Positions 35,209 to 45,244 are shown, counted from the first letter of the stretch. The stretch is 64,000 nucleotides of DNA from Streptomyces spiramyceticus (GCF_028807635.1 NZ_JARBAX010000001.1:4327501-4391500), one strand, 5' to 3'. A program made the numbers and translations. Notes: generated by a model not told the origin, from the letters alone.

Positions 35209-37151
35209 TCGTAGAGCTCCTCTTCGGCGAGGTACTTGACCAGCTCCTCTTTCTCGAAGAGGGCGAGCAGGTCGGAACGGATGGCGTCGGTCGTCTCCCG
35301 TACGAGCGAGATCTGGCCCCGCACCGGATCGGCAGGGGCGAGCCCGCCCGTAGGGTCGGCCGGCCGGCACAGCAGGTTGATCCGCCGCCACTCCCGCTCC
35401 ATCGACGGGCAGTCCTCACGGGTGTGGCCGCCTCGGCTCTCGGTGCGCTCCAGGGCCGCGCGCGCGATGCACTCGCTGACCAGCAGCATGTTGCGCAGGT
35501 CCAGCGCCAGGTGCCAGCCGGGATTGAACTGCCGGTGCCCTTCGACCCCGGCCCGGCGGGCCCGTACCCGCAGCTCGGACAGCTTGTGCAGGGCCTGCAC
35601 CATCTCCGGCTCCCGCCTGATGATGCCGACCAGGTCGTTCATCGTCTGCTGGAGCTCCTGGTGGAGGGTGTACGGGTTCTCCGGCGGACGGCTGTCCTCC
35701 TGGCCCGGCTCGGGGCCCTCCGCGCTGAACGGACGCAGTGCCTCGGCAGCCGCCGCGTCCACCTGGGCCTCGGCCACCTCCGGCCGCGCGGAGCCCGCGA
35801 AGCCGGTCGCGTACTGCGCCGCGTGCAGCCCGGCCCGGCGGCCGAAGACCAGCAGGTCGGAGAGCGAGTTGCCGCCGAGCCGGTTGGAGCCGTGCATGCC
35901 GCCCGCGACCTCCCCCGCTGCGTACAGCCCGGGGACGCCCCGGGTCGCGGCGGTGTCGGAGTCGACGGCGATGCCGCCCATCACGTAATGGCAGGTCGGC
36001 CCGACCTCCATCGCCTCGGCGGTGATGTCGACATCCGCCAGCTCCTTGAACTGGTGGTACATGGACGGGAGCCGGCGCCGGATGACGTCGGCGGGCATCC
36101 GCGTCGACACATCCAGGAACACCCCGCCGTGCGGTGAGCCGCGGCCCGCCTTGACCTCGGAGTTGATCGCGCGGGCGACCTCGTCGCGGGGGAGCAGCTC
36201 GGGTGGACGCCGGTTGTTGTCCGGGTCCTCGTACCAGCGGTCGCCCTCCTCCTCCGACTGGGCGTACTTCTCCTTGAAGACGTCGGGCACGTAGTCGAAC
36301 ATGAAGCGTTTGCCCTCGGAATTGAGCAGTACGCCGCCGTCGCCGCGCACCGATTCGGTGACGAGGATGCCCTTCACCGACGGCGGCCAGACCATGCCGG
36401 TCGGATGGAACTGGACGAACTCCATATTGAGCAGCGGTGCGCCCGCGAGCAGCGCCAGGGCGTGCCCGTCGCCGGTGTACTCCCAGGAATTCGACGTCAC
36501 CTTGAAGGACTTGCCGATGCCGCCGGTGGCGAGCACGACGCTCGGCGCCTCCAGCACGAAGAAACGGCCGGACTCCCGCTCGTAACAGAACGTCCCGGCG
36601 ACCTTCTCGCCGTCCTTGAGGACCCTGGTGACCGTGCACTCCTGGAAGACCTTCAACCGGGCTTCGTAGTCGCCGAATTCGCGGAAGTCCTCCTGCTGGA
36701 GCGAGACGATCTTCTGCTGGAGGGTGCGGATCAGTTCGAGACCGGTGCGGTCGCCGACGTGCGCGAGGCGCGGGTATTCGTGCCCGCCGAAGTTGCGCTG
36801 CGAGATCTTCCCGTCGGGCGTACGGTCGAAGAGCGCACCCCAGGTCTCCAACTCCCATACCCGGTCCGGTGCTTCGCGGGCGTGCAGCTCCGCCATCCGC
36901 CACTGGTTGAGGAACTTGCCGCCGCGCATGGTGTCGCGGAAGTGGACCTGCCAGTTGTCGCCGGCGTTCACATTGCCCATGGACGCGGCGATGCCGCCCT
37001 CGGCCATCACCGTGTGCGCCTTGCCGAAGAGCGACTTGCAGATGACCGCCGTACGGGCCCCCTGCTCCCGCGCCTCGATGGCTGCCCGCAGTCCGGCGCC
37101 GCCCGCGCCGACCACGACGACGTCCCACTTCTGCCGGTCGAGCTGCGTCAT
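35205..37151 (-). CDS. sdhA: succinate dehydrogenase/fumarate reductase flavoprotein subunit
   Basis: 648 aa from ATG 37151 (TQLDRQKWDVVVVGAGGAGL), which sets the Rossmann FAD motif near the N-terminus as expected; the open frame runs on upstream without meaning. HTVMAEGGIAASMGN contains the His expected to bind FAD covalently, and HGSNRLGGNSLSDLLVFGRRAG is the classical active-site/FAD stretch. It oxidises succinate to fumarate. The C-terminal part (TLHQELQQTMNDLVGIIRRE...) is standard. It sits between sdhC and sdhB; spacing to sdhC is 41 bases and it overlaps sdhB by 4. Confidence 0.94.
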   Translation of the reverse strand: MTQLDRQKWDVVVVGAGGAGLRAAIEAREQGARTAVICKSLFGKAHTVMAEGGIAASMGNVNAGDNWQVHFRDTMRGGKFLNQWRMAELHAREAPDRVWELETWGALFDRTPDGKISQRNFGGHEYPRLAHVGDRTGLELIRTLQQKIVSLQQEDFREFGDYEARLKVFQECTVTRVLKDGEKVAGTFCYERESGRFFVLEAPSVVLATGGIGKSFKVTSNSWEYTGDGHALALLAGAPLLNMEFVQFHPTGMVWPPSVKGILVTESVRGDGGVLLNSEGKRFMFDYVPDVFKEKYAQSEEEGDRWYEDPDNNRRPPELLPRDEVARAINSEVKAGRGSPHGGVFLDVSTRMPADVIRRRLPSMYHQFKELADVDITAEAMEVGPTCHYVMGGIAVDSDTAATRGVPGLYAAGEVAGGMHGSNRLGGNSLSDLLVFGRRAGLHAAQYATGFAGSARPEVAEAQVDAAAAEALRPFSAEGPEPGQEDSRPPENPYTLHQELQQTMNDLVGIIRREPEMVQALHKLSELRVRARRAGVEGHRQFNPGWHLALDLRNMLLVSECIARAALERTESRGGHTREDCPSMEREWRRINLLCRPADPTGGLAPADPVRGQISLVRETTDAIRSDLLALFEKEELVKYLAEEELYE

Positions 37152-37192
37152 CTGGCACCCTTCATTTTTTTGAACAGCTTGTGAGACAGCTT

Positions 37193-38011
37193 TCAGAACA
37201 GCCGCGGGTCGTCGAAGGCGCCGGACGCCAGGAGATAGACGTAGAAGTCGGCGAGGGCGACGCTCACCAGTGACGCCCAGGCGAGCAGCATGTGCCGGTT
37301 GTTGAGCCTGCCGACCCAGCCCCACAGCCGGTAGCGCACCGGGTGCCCGGAGAAGTGCTTGAGCTTGCCGCCGACGATGTGCCGGCAGGAGTGGCAGGAG
37401 AAGGTGTACGCCCAGATCAGCGCGATGTTGACGAGGAAGACCAGGGTGCCCAGACCCATGTGGCCCCACTCGTAGTGCTCGTCGCGGAAGGCGAGCACGG
37501 TGTCGTAGGTGAGGATCCCGGCGACGGGGACGGCGGCGTAGAAGAAGTACCTGTGCAGGTTCTGGAGGATCAGCGGGAAGCGGGTCTCGCCGCTGTACTT
37601 CGTGTGCGGCTCGGCGACGGCGCAGGCCGGGGGCGAGGCCCAGAAGCCCCGGTAGTAGGCCTTGCGGTAGTAGTAGCAGGTCAGACGGAAGCCCAGGGGG
37701 AAGACCAGGATCAGCAGGGCGGGGGACAAGCCCCACCAGCTGCCGAAGATCTCCCAGTTGGGGCCGTTCTTCATCGGCTCGCAGTTCTCCGCCAGGCAGG
37801 GCGAGTAGAACGGCGAGACGTACGGCGCCGCGTAGTAGTCGGCATTCGCGAAGGCCCGCCAGGTCGAGTAGACGATGAAGGCGAGCAGCCCGGCTGCGGT
37901 CGCGGCGGGCGCCAGCCACCAGCGGTCGGTGCGCAGATGCCGCGGGGCGATGGCGGCGCGCGAGGCGTCATGGATGCCCGTAGGGGCTTGGGGTTCTGTG
38001 CCTGTGGCCAA
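37193..38011 (-). CDS. sdhC: succinate dehydrogenase membrane anchor (Sdh1-type, CHSC motif)
   Basis: 272 aa from TTG 38011, chosen because GGAG lies 6 bases upstream; the longer frame to 38350 overlaps the preceding gene. Five membrane segments can be seen (WLAPAATAAGLLAFIVYSTW; WGLSPALLILVFPLGF; YFFYAAVPVAGILTYDTVL; LGTLVFLVNIALIWAYTFSC; LAWASLVSVALADFYVYLLA). The fourth ends in CHSCRHIVGG, with further cysteines in YSPCLAENCEP. There is a single anchor gene and no sdhD. Size and Cys/His pattern match the mycobacterial Sdh1 anchor Rv0249c, for which a membrane-embedded Rieske-type cluster has been reported; its presence here is inferred. Confidence 0.85.
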   Translation of the reverse strand: MATGTEPQAPTGIHDASRAAIAPRHLRTDRWWLAPAATAAGLLAFIVYSTWRAFANADYYAAPYVSPFYSPCLAENCEPMKNGPNWEIFGSWWGLSPALLILVFPLGFRLTCYYYRKAYYRGFWASPPACAVAEPHTKYSGETRFPLILQNLHRYFFYAAVPVAGILTYDTVLAFRDEHYEWGHMGLGTLVFLVNIALIWAYTFSCHSCRHIVGGKLKHFSGHPVRYRLWGWVGRLNNRHMLLAWASLVSVALADFYVYLLASGAFDDPRLF

Positions 38012-38069
38012 CGAGGACTCCAATGCGTGGCGGTACAGAACGGCAACGGCGTGGCTCGGTACGTACGGG

Positions 38070-38363
38070 CTACGGCGCGTGCCGGTCGCGTGCCCCGAGG
38101 CCCTCGTCGTCCGTGTCCGTCCACAGGGCGCTGTCGTACGGCGCTTCCGGGATGGGCACCAGGTCGGGCCGTTCTCTGGTGGGCGGCAGGTTCGGGGCGG
38201 CCTCGCCCAGCAGGGCGAGGCTTTCGCGCAGATGCCCGGCGTCCGTGCGCACGCGTCGCATCTCCAGGCTGCCGCTGCCGATCTGCTGCTCCAGCCGGGC
38301 GACCGACCGGTCCAGTTCGTCGAGGCTGCGCTGGACGGCCTTGAGGTCATCTTGCATGGACAT
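38070..38363 (-). CDS. small coiled-coil protein heading the sdh operon
   Basis: 97 aa from ATG 38363 (alternative ATG 38357). It begins MSMQDDLKAVQRSLDELDRSVARLEQQI, a clear amphipathic heptad helix, followed by a helix with HLRESLALLGEAAP and a Pro/Asp-rich tail. It lies 58 bases upstream of sdhC on the same strand. As I recall, mycobacteria have a small gene of about the same size (Rv0250c) at the same place before Sdh1, so conserved linkage suggests an accessory or assembly role for the complex. No catalytic motif is visible. Confidence 0.75.
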   Translation of the reverse strand: MSMQDDLKAVQRSLDELDRSVARLEQQIGSGSLEMRRVRTDAGHLRESLALLGEAAPNLPPTRERPDLVPIPEAPYDSALWTDTDDEGLGARDRHAP

Positions 38364-38666
38364 GATTGCCCTCACTTCCGCAGTGGGCGGTGGCAACACT
38401 CATGCGCCTGCGAGTGTCGCGCGTCACATCCCCTTTTGTGAAGGGATGTGCAGCGATTCTCGGCGCGCGGCCCGCCGCACGCCCCCTTCTGTTGGGCCGC
38501 ACGGGTGGGGTTGGAGGGGTCTGCCGCCGTGTCTCCCACGGCTCACGCGCGTGGTCCTTTTCAGTGGGAGGGCAATAGGTGTGATCAGCTGCATATGCCG
38601 CCAAAAGCAAAACCGGGCCTATTCCGACAGGGAGTGGGCCGGGCCCCGGCCCCGGAGGTACCAGCC
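38364..38666. other. divergent promoter region between sdh operon and lipoprotein gene
   Basis: 303 bases with no gene. It must hold the sdh promoter (reading left) and that of the 38667 gene (reading right). I see no strong palindrome. Confidence 0.4.
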
Positions 38667-40973
38667 ATGTCCCACGTCGGCGTCCCACGCGGGGAGGCAT
38701 CCCGCTGCAGGCCCCAGCGCGTTCGCCGTTCCCTCGCGCTCCTCGCCAGCGGTGTGCTCGCGCTCTCCGTACTGGCCGGATGCACCTCGGGCGACGACGG
38801 CACGGCAGCGGTGACGGCTGCGCAGGACATCGCACCGGCCGGGCGCGATCGGATCGCCGACGGCGGCACGGTGCGCTGGGCCACCGACACGACGCCCGCC
38901 ACCCTCAACGTCTTCCAGGCCGACGCCGACGCCGCCACCAGCCGGATCGCGGGCGCCGTACTCCCGTCGCTGTTCACCCTCGACCGCAAGGGCCGCCCGC
39001 AGCGCAACGGCGACTACCTGGAGTCCGCGGAGGTCGTCGAGCGCGAGCCCAAGCAGGTCGTCCTCTACAAGCTCAACCAGCAGGCGGTGTGGAGCGACGG
39101 CCGCGAGATCGGGGCCCGCGACTTCCTCGCCCAGTGGCGCGCGCTGAGCGGCAAGGACACGGCGTACTGGACCGCCCGCAACGCCGGCTACGAGCGCATC
39201 GAGAAGATCGAACGCGGCGGCCAGGACCTTGAGGTGAAGGTCACATTCAGCAAGCCCTACGCTGACTGGCGTTCGCTCTTCACGCCGCTCTACCCCATGG
39301 ACGTGATGGGCAGCCCCGACTCCTTCAACGACGGGGCCCGCGACCGGCTCAAGCCGACAGCGGGCCCGTTCAAGCTCAAGAAGCTGGACCGCGGCGAAGG
39401 CGAGGCCACGCTCGTACGCGACCCCCGCTGGTGGGGTCAGACCGCGAAGCTGGACACCCTCGTCTTCCGAAGCGTCCCCCGCGGCGAGCGCGCCTACGCG
39501 CTCGCCGCCGGTGACCTGGACGTCGCCGAGATCGGCCGGAGCACCGCCGACCGGGCCGCCCTGGCCGCCAGGGGCGCGGGCAAGGACAAGCGCAAGCGCA
39601 AGGAGAAGGACAAGGAGCTGAACCACGGACCGGGGAACGCCATCACGCCCGCCTCCGCGCTCAGATCCTGGGCGGTGGCGCACGGCTCGTCCGAGAAGGA
39701 GGCCGAGGCCGAGCAGAAGGCCCGCAAGAAGGCCCGCAAGGCGATGCGGAGGTACGCGGCGGAGCAGGCCGTACTTCGCGGTTTCGTCATCCGCAAGTCC
39801 CTCGAACCGGCCTACACGCAGCTCGCGCTGAACGGCACGTCGGGCCCGCTCACCGACGACCGGGTGCGCCGCGCCGTGGCCCGCGCGCTCGACCGCCAGG
39901 AGCTCGCCGAGAGCGTACTCAAGCCGCTCGGCCTGCCCGCCCAGCCGCTGGGCAGCCATCTCGCGCTGGCGGGCCAGGAGGCGTACGCCGACAGCAGCGG
40001 CGCACTCGGCACTCAGGACACCCAGGCCGCGCAGGCACTGCTCGCGGACGCGGGCTGGACGCGGGGCGGGGCGGAGCGGCTGCCGGACGGCACGAAGGCG
40101 GGCAGCAAGGCCGACAAGAAGAAGGCCGACAAGAAGAGGACCGACAAGAAGTCCGACAAGGAGAAGGCCGGGAAAGAAAAAGAGAAGCGGGCGAAGAACG
40201 ACTCCAAGCCGGGCGAGGGCAGCTACGGCTCGGAGTCCGGTACGCACATCCTGGCCCCGGCACCGGCCGCGGCCCTCCAGGGCCGGGTGCTGATGCGGCA
40301 GGCCGTCGCGATGGACGGCAGCAAGATGGACGGCAGCAAGGAGAAGGGCGGCGTGCCCGGCGCCTACGCCCCGCGCGGCACCCCCGCCCCCGCGCCCGCC
40401 GCCGCCAAGGGCCCGCTCGGCAAGGACGGCGAGCCGCTGGCGCTGCGCTTCGTGCTTCCGTCCGGCCCCGGCTCCGAGTCGCTGCGTACCGTCGGGGAGA
40501 AGATCTCCCGGATGCTGGAGAACATCGGCGTACGCACAGAGATCGTCAAGGTCCCCGACGACAGCTACTTCAGGGACCACATCGCCTCGGGCGACTACGA
40601 CCTGGCGCTCTACTCCTGGCCCGCGACCGCCTACCCGGCCACCGACGCCCGCCCGATCTTCGCCAAGCCGGAGCCGGCCGCCGACGGGTCGCTGATCGTC
40701 GAGCAGAACTACACGCGCGTCGGTACGGACCACATCGACCAGCTCTTCGACCAGGCCATGGCGGAGCTGGACCAGAAGGAGGCCCGCGACCTGATGAGGC
40801 GGACCGACGCCCGGATCTGGGCCGCGGCGGGATCCATCCCGCTGTTCCAGCGCCCCGAGCTGGTCGCGACCAGGCCGGACCTCGCCAACGTGGGCGCCTT
40901 CGGCTTCGCCGCCCCCCGTTACCAGGACATCGGCTTCAAGAAGACGGACGGCTCCAAGTCGAAGAAGAGGTAG
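38667..40973 (+). CDS. family 5 peptide-type ABC substrate-binding lipoprotein with Lys-rich insertions
   Basis: 768 aa from ATG 38667, with GGAGG 8 bases upstream. A lipoprotein signal ends in the lipobox LSVLAGC. The family 5 fold is shown by GGTVRWATDTTPATLNVF, QAVWSDGREIGARDFLAQWRAL and, near the end, VRRAVARALDRQELAESVL and DIASGDYDLALYSWPA-like strands. It is about 220 residues longer than usual because of two charged low-complexity inserts: one around 39580-39750 (KDKRKRKEKDKELNHG; KEAEAEQKARKKARKAMRR) and one around 40085-40210 (long Lys/Asp/Glu run). No permease genes are adjacent, so it must share a transporter, perhaps one of the two operons downstream. A terminator follows. Confidence 0.88.
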   Translation: MSHVGVPRGEASRCRPQRVRRSLALLASGVLALSVLAGCTSGDDGTAAVTAAQDIAPAGRDRIADGGTVRWATDTTPATLNVFQADADAATSRIAGAVLPSLFTLDRKGRPQRNGDYLESAEVVEREPKQVVLYKLNQQAVWSDGREIGARDFLAQWRALSGKDTAYWTARNAGYERIEKIERGGQDLEVKVTFSKPYADWRSLFTPLYPMDVMGSPDSFNDGARDRLKPTAGPFKLKKLDRGEGEATLVRDPRWWGQTAKLDTLVFRSVPRGERAYALAAGDLDVAEIGRSTADRAALAARGAGKDKRKRKEKDKELNHGPGNAITPASALRSWAVAHGSSEKEAEAEQKARKKARKAMRRYAAEQAVLRGFVIRKSLEPAYTQLALNGTSGPLTDDRVRRAVARALDRQELAESVLKPLGLPAQPLGSHLALAGQEAYADSSGALGTQDTQAAQALLADAGWTRGGAERLPDGTKAGSKADKKKADKKRTDKKSDKEKAGKEKEKRAKNDSKPGEGSYGSESGTHILAPAPAAALQGRVLMRQAVAMDGSKMDGSKEKGGVPGAYAPRGTPAPAPAAAKGPLGKDGEPLALRFVLPSGPGSESLRTVGEKISRMLENIGVRTEIVKVPDDSYFRDHIASGDYDLALYSWPATAYPATDARPIFAKPEPAADGSLIVEQNYTRVGTDHIDQLFDQAMAELDQKEARDLMRRTDARIWAAAGSIPLFQRPELVATRPDLANVGAFGFAAPRYQDIGFKKTDGSKSKKR

Positions 40974-41275
40974 CAGCCGGAACCCTCAGGATTGGCTCAA
41001 GTCCCTTGCCCGCCGGTGCCCCCGGCGGGCAAGGTCGTTTCCGAACCCTGTGACCAAAACCCTTTGACCCGAGGGCCAGTAAAAACCCCTGCCCAAAGCC
41101 CCGCCGGGACCCCCAGAATCCCTTGCGCGGGACCGGTAACGATCGCCCGGGAAGCCCTTGCGGCGCTCGCCCCGTACCATGGGGGGTAGCCGTGGCGCGT
41201 CCGCCCGGCGGGCGTATGAGGAACGAAACCGATTACGACGCCCGATCCCACGATCGAGAGAAGCGCACTCCACCC
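40974..41275. other. intergenic region before typA
   Basis: 302 bases. It contains the terminator at 41005-41033 and the typA promoter/leader. The frame open upstream of typA (from 41123) is not favoured because the conserved N-terminus begins at 41276. Confidence 0.5.
41005..41033 (+). terminator. terminator after the lipoprotein gene
   Basis: CTTGCCCGCCGG (41005-41016) pairs perfectly with CCGGCGGGCAAG (41022-41033) across a 5-base loop, 32 bases after the stop and followed by GTCGTTT. Confidence 0.85.
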
Positions 41276-43147
41276 ATGCCCACGCGCCACGACATCCGTA
41301 ACGTAGCCATCGTCGCCCACGTCGACCACGGCAAGACCACCCTGGTCGACGCCATGCTCAAGCAGGCGGGCGCCTTCGCCGCGCACGCCGCCGAGCACCT
41401 CGACGACCGCATGATGGACTCGAACGACCTGGAGCGTGAGAAGGGCATCACGATCCTGGCCAAGAACACGGCCGTGAAGTACCACCCGAAGGATGGCGGC
41501 GACGTCATCACGATCAACATCATCGACACCCCCGGCCACGCCGACTTCGGTGGTGAGGTCGAGCGCGGCCTGTCGATGGTCGACGCCGTCGTCCTGCTGG
41601 TCGACGCCTCCGAGGGCCCGCTGCCGCAGACGCGCTTCGTGCTCCGCAAGGCGCTTCAGGCCCGGATGCCCGTCATCCTCTGCATCAACAAGACGGACCG
41701 CCCCGACTCCCGGATCGACGAGGTCGTCAACGAGACGTACGACCTGTTCCTGGACCTGGACGCGGACGAGGAGCAGATCGAGTTCCCGATCGTCTACGCC
41801 TGCGCCCGTGACGGCGTCGCCTCGCTGACCAAGCCCGAGGACGGCACCGTCCCGCAGGACAGCGAGAACCTGGAGCCGTTCTTCAACACGATCCTGGCGC
41901 ACGTCCCGGCCCCGGAGTACGACGAGGCCGCCCCGCTGCAGGCCCACGTCACCAACCTGGACGCCGACAACTTCCTCGGCCGTATCGCGCTGTGCCGCGT
42001 CGAGCAGGGTGAGCTGAAGAAGGGCCAGACCGTCACGTGGATCAAGCGTGACGGCACGATGTCCAACGTCCGCATCACCGAGCTGCTGATGACCGAGGCG
42101 CTCACCCGCAAGCCGGCCGAGAAGGCGGGCCCGGGCGACATCTGCGCCATCGCCGGTATCCCGGACATCATGATCGGCGAGACCCTCGCGGACCCCGAGA
42201 ACCCGATCGCGCTCCCGCTGATCACGGTCGACGAGCCCGCGATCTCCATGACCATCGGTACGAACACCTCGCCGCTGGTCGGCAAGGGCGGCAAGGGCCA
42301 CAAGGTCACCGCCCGCCAGGTGAAGGACCGCCTGGACAAGGAGCTCATCGGTAACGTCTCGCTCCGCGTCCTGGACACCGAGCGCCCCGACGCCTGGGAG
42401 GTCCAGGGCCGCGGTGAGCTCGCGCTGGCGATCCTGGTCGAGCAGATGCGCCGTGAGGGCTTCGAGCTGACCGTCGGCAAGCCCGAGGTTGTCACCAAGC
42501 AGGTCGACGGCAAGACGTACGAGCCGATCGAGCGCATGACGATCGACTCCCCCGAGGAGCACCTCGGCGCGATCACGCAGCTGATGGCGACCCGCAAGGG
42601 CCGCATGGAGACCATGACGAACCACGGTTCGGGCTGGATCCGCATGGAGTGGATCGTCCCGTCCCGCGGCCTCATCGGCTTCCGTACGGAGTTCCTGACG
42701 CAGACCCGCGGTACGGGCATCGCGCACTCCATCTTCGAGGGCCACGAGCCGTGGTTCGGCGACCTGCGCACCCGTAACAACGGCTCGCTGGTGGCGGACC
42801 GTTCGGGCACGGTGACCCCCTTCGCGATGATCAACCTGCAGGAGCGCGGTGTCATCTTCCTGGAGGCCGGCACCGAGGTCTACGAAGGCATGATCATTGG
42901 TGAGAACTCGCGTTCCGACGACATGGACGTGAACATCACCAAGGAGAAGAAGCTCACCAACATGCGTGCGGCTTCCGCGGACAACACGGAGAACGTGGTG
43001 CCGCCGCGCAAGCTCTCGCTGGAGCAGTCGCTGGAGTTCTGCCGCGACGACGAGTGCATCGAGGTGACCCCGGAGACCGTGCGTATCCGCAAGGTCGTCC
43101 TGGACCAGAAGGAGCGCGGCCGTACGGCTTCGCGCGCCAAGCGCTGA
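41276..43147 (+). CDS. typA: translational GTPase TypA/BipA
   Basis: 623 aa from ATG 41276. G motifs: [12 protein letters not shown] (G1, residues 14-25), [12 protein letters not shown] (switch I), [15 protein letters not shown] (G3), NKTDRPDSR (G4). Domain II and the EF-G-like domains III/V are followed by the TypA-specific C-terminus ([31 protein letters not shown]). It is a ribosome-associated GTPase that helps large-subunit assembly and adaptation to stress or cold. It is a single gene with its own terminator. Confidence 0.97.
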   Translation: MPTRHDIRNVAIVAHVDHGKTTLVDAMLKQAGAFAAHAAEHLDDRMMDSNDLEREKGITILAKNTAVKYHPKDGGDVITINIIDTPGHADFGGEVERGLSMVDAVVLLVDASEGPLPQTRFVLRKALQARMPVILCINKTDRPDSRIDEVVNETYDLFLDLDADEEQIEFPIVYACARDGVASLTKPEDGTVPQDSENLEPFFNTILAHVPAPEYDEAAPLQAHVTNLDADNFLGRIALCRVEQGELKKGQTVTWIKRDGTMSNVRITELLMTEALTRKPAEKAGPGDICAIAGIPDIMIGETLADPENPIALPLITVDEPAISMTIGTNTSPLVGKGGKGHKVTARQVKDRLDKELIGNVSLRVLDTERPDAWEVQGRGELALAILVEQMRREGFELTVGKPEVVTKQVDGKTYEPIERMTIDSPEEHLGAITQLMATRKGRMETMTNHGSGWIRMEWIVPSRGLIGFRTEFLTQTRGTGIAHSIFEGHEPWFGDLRTRNNGSLVADRSGTVTPFAMINLQERGVIFLEAGTEVYEGMIIGENSRSDDMDVNITKEKKLTNMRAASADNTENVVPPRKLSLEQSLEFCRDDECIEVTPETVRIRKVVLDQKERGRTASRAKR

Positions 43148-43185
43148 ACCGTGCGCTGACCTCGCCGACTGACCGTCAGCTCCAG

Positions 43186-43224
43186 AGGCCCGGGCCCCCG
43201 CAGACACTGTGGGGGCCCAGGCCT
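43186..43224 (+). terminator. terminator after typA
   Basis: AGGCC-C-GGGCCCCC (43186-43199) pairs with GGGGGCCC-AGGCCT (43211-43224) across an 11-base loop, followed by TTCGTC, 39 bases past the typA stop. Confidence 0.85.
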
Positions 43225-43568
43225 TTCGTCAACTCGTTTTCCGACTCCGAGTGTTCGGATATCGGGCGCCGCTCTCCGGAAGCTGCGTTAACAGTCCGTT
43301 TCGCGGGTGTCTGTCTGTGATCACTTTGTCCGGATTTCGGGCAGGTGTCCCACGTCGATGTTGTCAAAACGAGACCCTTTAAGTGTGGTTTACGGCTCGG
43401 ACGTACTTAATAGTTGGCTCCATTGAGCTCGGGTCAATGGGTCACGCACTGTGGGGAGTGCCGACTCACGAGCACACTTGGGGCACATGACTTCATCGCC
43501 GTCAGGGGTGTCGGCGTCCGTCTGTGTGCCCCTCTTGAAGTGATCAGTGGACTCATGAGGAGGAACCC
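43225..43568. promoter_or_regulatory. long leader/promoter region of the first oligopeptide operon
   Basis: 344 bases without a gene, relatively A/T-rich around 43320-43420 (for example GTACTTAATAGTTGG). They end in GAGGAGG (43557-43563) before the ATG. The length leaves room for complex control, as expected for a nutrient/signal-peptide importer. Confidence 0.5.
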
Positions 43569-45185
43569 ATGCGCGGTGCCAAGAGCGCCAAGTGGGTCGC
43601 AGGTGCGATAGTCGTGGCTCTGTCGGCAACGGCGTGCGGTGGCTCGGACAGCGGCGACAGCGACGCCAAGGAGAAGGGCAAGCCCGCGGGCTATGTCTCG
43701 ATCGACGTCGGTGAGCCGCAGAAGCCGCTGAACCCGGCTGACACGAACGAGTCGCTCGGCAGCTACGTCATCCAGTCGCTGTTCACGCAGCTGCTTGACT
43801 TCGACTCCAAGGGCGGGATCGTCTACACGAACGCCGAGTCGGTGGAGACCAAGGACTCCAAGACCTGGACGGTCAAGCTCAAGCCGGGCTGGAAGTTCCA
43901 CAACGGCGAAGACGTCACGGCCAAGTCGTACGTCGACGCGTGGAACTGGTACGCCAACACCAAGAACAAGATGCAGAACGCGCCTTGGTACTCGGACATC
44001 AAGGGCTTCAAGGACGTCCACCCGGAGAAGGGTGAGCCGACCAAGGACGTCATGTCCGGCCTGAAGGTCGTCGACGACACCACCTTCACCATCGAGCTCG
44101 ACAAGCCGGTTCCGTACTTCAACTACAAGCTGGGTTACGCCACTTGGGCCCCGCTGCCCAAGGCGTTCTACGCGGACCCGAAGGCGTTCGGCCAGAAGCC
44201 GATCGGCAACGGCCCGTACCAGTTCGAGAAGTGGAACCACAAGAAGCTCATCCAGGTCAAGGCGTTCGACGGCTACAAGGGCCCGAACAAGGCCGCGAAC
44301 AAGGGTGTCCTCTTCAAGAACTACGCGACCGTCGAGGCCGCGTACCAGGACCTCATCTCCGGCAACCTGGACATGATCCGCCAGGTCGGCCCGAAGGACC
44401 TGCCGAAGTACAAGCAGGACCTGGGCGACCGCGCGATCGACCAGGAGTACGCGGCGATCCAGAGCCTGAACCCCGCGTTCTACAGCAAGACCTTCAAGGA
44501 CATCGACCCGAAGGTCCTGCAGGGTCTGTCGATGGCGATCGACCGCAAGACGATCACCAAGACGGTGCTCAACGGCACCCGTACGCCGGCCACGAGCTTC
44601 ACGCCCGTCGGTGTCCAGGGCAACCAGCAGCTCGACACGGACATCTTCACGTACGACCCGAAGAAGGCGAAGCAGCTTGTCAAGGAGGGCGGCGGTGTCC
44701 CCGGCAACAAGCTGACGATCCAGTACAACGCCGACGGTGGCCACAAGGAGTGGATCACCGCTGTCTGCGAGTCCATCCGTAACGCCACGGGTGTCGACTG
44801 CGTGCCGGACGCCAAGCCGGACTTCCAGACCGACCTGGAAGCGCGTGACAACGACCAGGTCAAGGGCTTCTACCGTGGTGGCTGGGTCGCCGACTACCCG
44901 CTGAACGTCAACTTCATGCGCGAGCTGTACGACACGAAGGCCGAGTCGAACAACGGTCGCTTCTCGGACAAGGACATCGACGCGATGTTCCGCAAGGGCG
45001 ACAACGCCAAGTCCCTGGACGAGTCGATCAAGTTCTACCAGGACGCCGAGAAGGCTCTTCTGAAGAAGATGCCGGCCATCCCGCTGTGGCAGTACCGCAT
45101 CAACGGTGGCCACTCGAAGGCTGTTGACAACGTCAAGGTCGACTTCCACGGTGACTTCGAAATCACCGGCGTCACCGCGAAGTAG
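43569..45185 (+). CDS. oligopeptide ABC transporter substrate-binding lipoprotein (operon 1)
   Basis: 538 aa; ATG 43569 behind GAGGAGG. Signal MRGAKSAKWVAGAIVVALSA ends in lipobox LSATAC, with a Gly/Ser/Asp linker. Family 5 features: GWKFHNGEDVTAKSYVDAWN and VLQGLSMAIDRKTITKTVL. The C-terminus has MPAIPLWQYRINGGHSK. It captures extracellular peptides for the permease encoded next. Its paralogue at 49583 shares the signal peptide start (MRGA..AKW) and layout. A strong hairpin in the 123-base gap after it probably limits read-through, so that the binding protein is made in excess. Confidence 0.93.
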   Translation: MRGAKSAKWVAGAIVVALSATACGGSDSGDSDAKEKGKPAGYVSIDVGEPQKPLNPADTNESLGSYVIQSLFTQLLDFDSKGGIVYTNAESVETKDSKTWTVKLKPGWKFHNGEDVTAKSYVDAWNWYANTKNKMQNAPWYSDIKGFKDVHPEKGEPTKDVMSGLKVVDDTTFTIELDKPVPYFNYKLGYATWAPLPKAFYADPKAFGQKPIGNGPYQFEKWNHKKLIQVKAFDGYKGPNKAANKGVLFKNYATVEAAYQDLISGNLDMIRQVGPKDLPKYKQDLGDRAIDQEYAAIQSLNPAFYSKTFKDIDPKVLQGLSMAIDRKTITKTVLNGTRTPATSFTPVGVQGNQQLDTDIFTYDPKKAKQLVKEGGGVPGNKLTIQYNADGGHKEWITAVCESIRNATGVDCVPDAKPDFQTDLEARDNDQVKGFYRGGWVADYPLNVNFMRELYDTKAESNNGRFSDKDIDAMFRKGDNAKSLDESIKFYQDAEKALLKKMPAIPLWQYRINGGHSKAVDNVKVDFHGDFEITGVTAK

Positions 45186-45244
45186 TCAGCCTGCGGGCCA
45201 TCCCCCACTCGGCCGTTAACCCGCCACCGCACCGGCGGTAGGCA

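Noticed and set aside
35205..37919. Sdh flavoprotein starting as far up as 37919 (904 aa)
   Set aside because: The extra 256 residues are an out-of-frame reading of sdhC; the FAD motif is at the N-terminus when the start is 37151.
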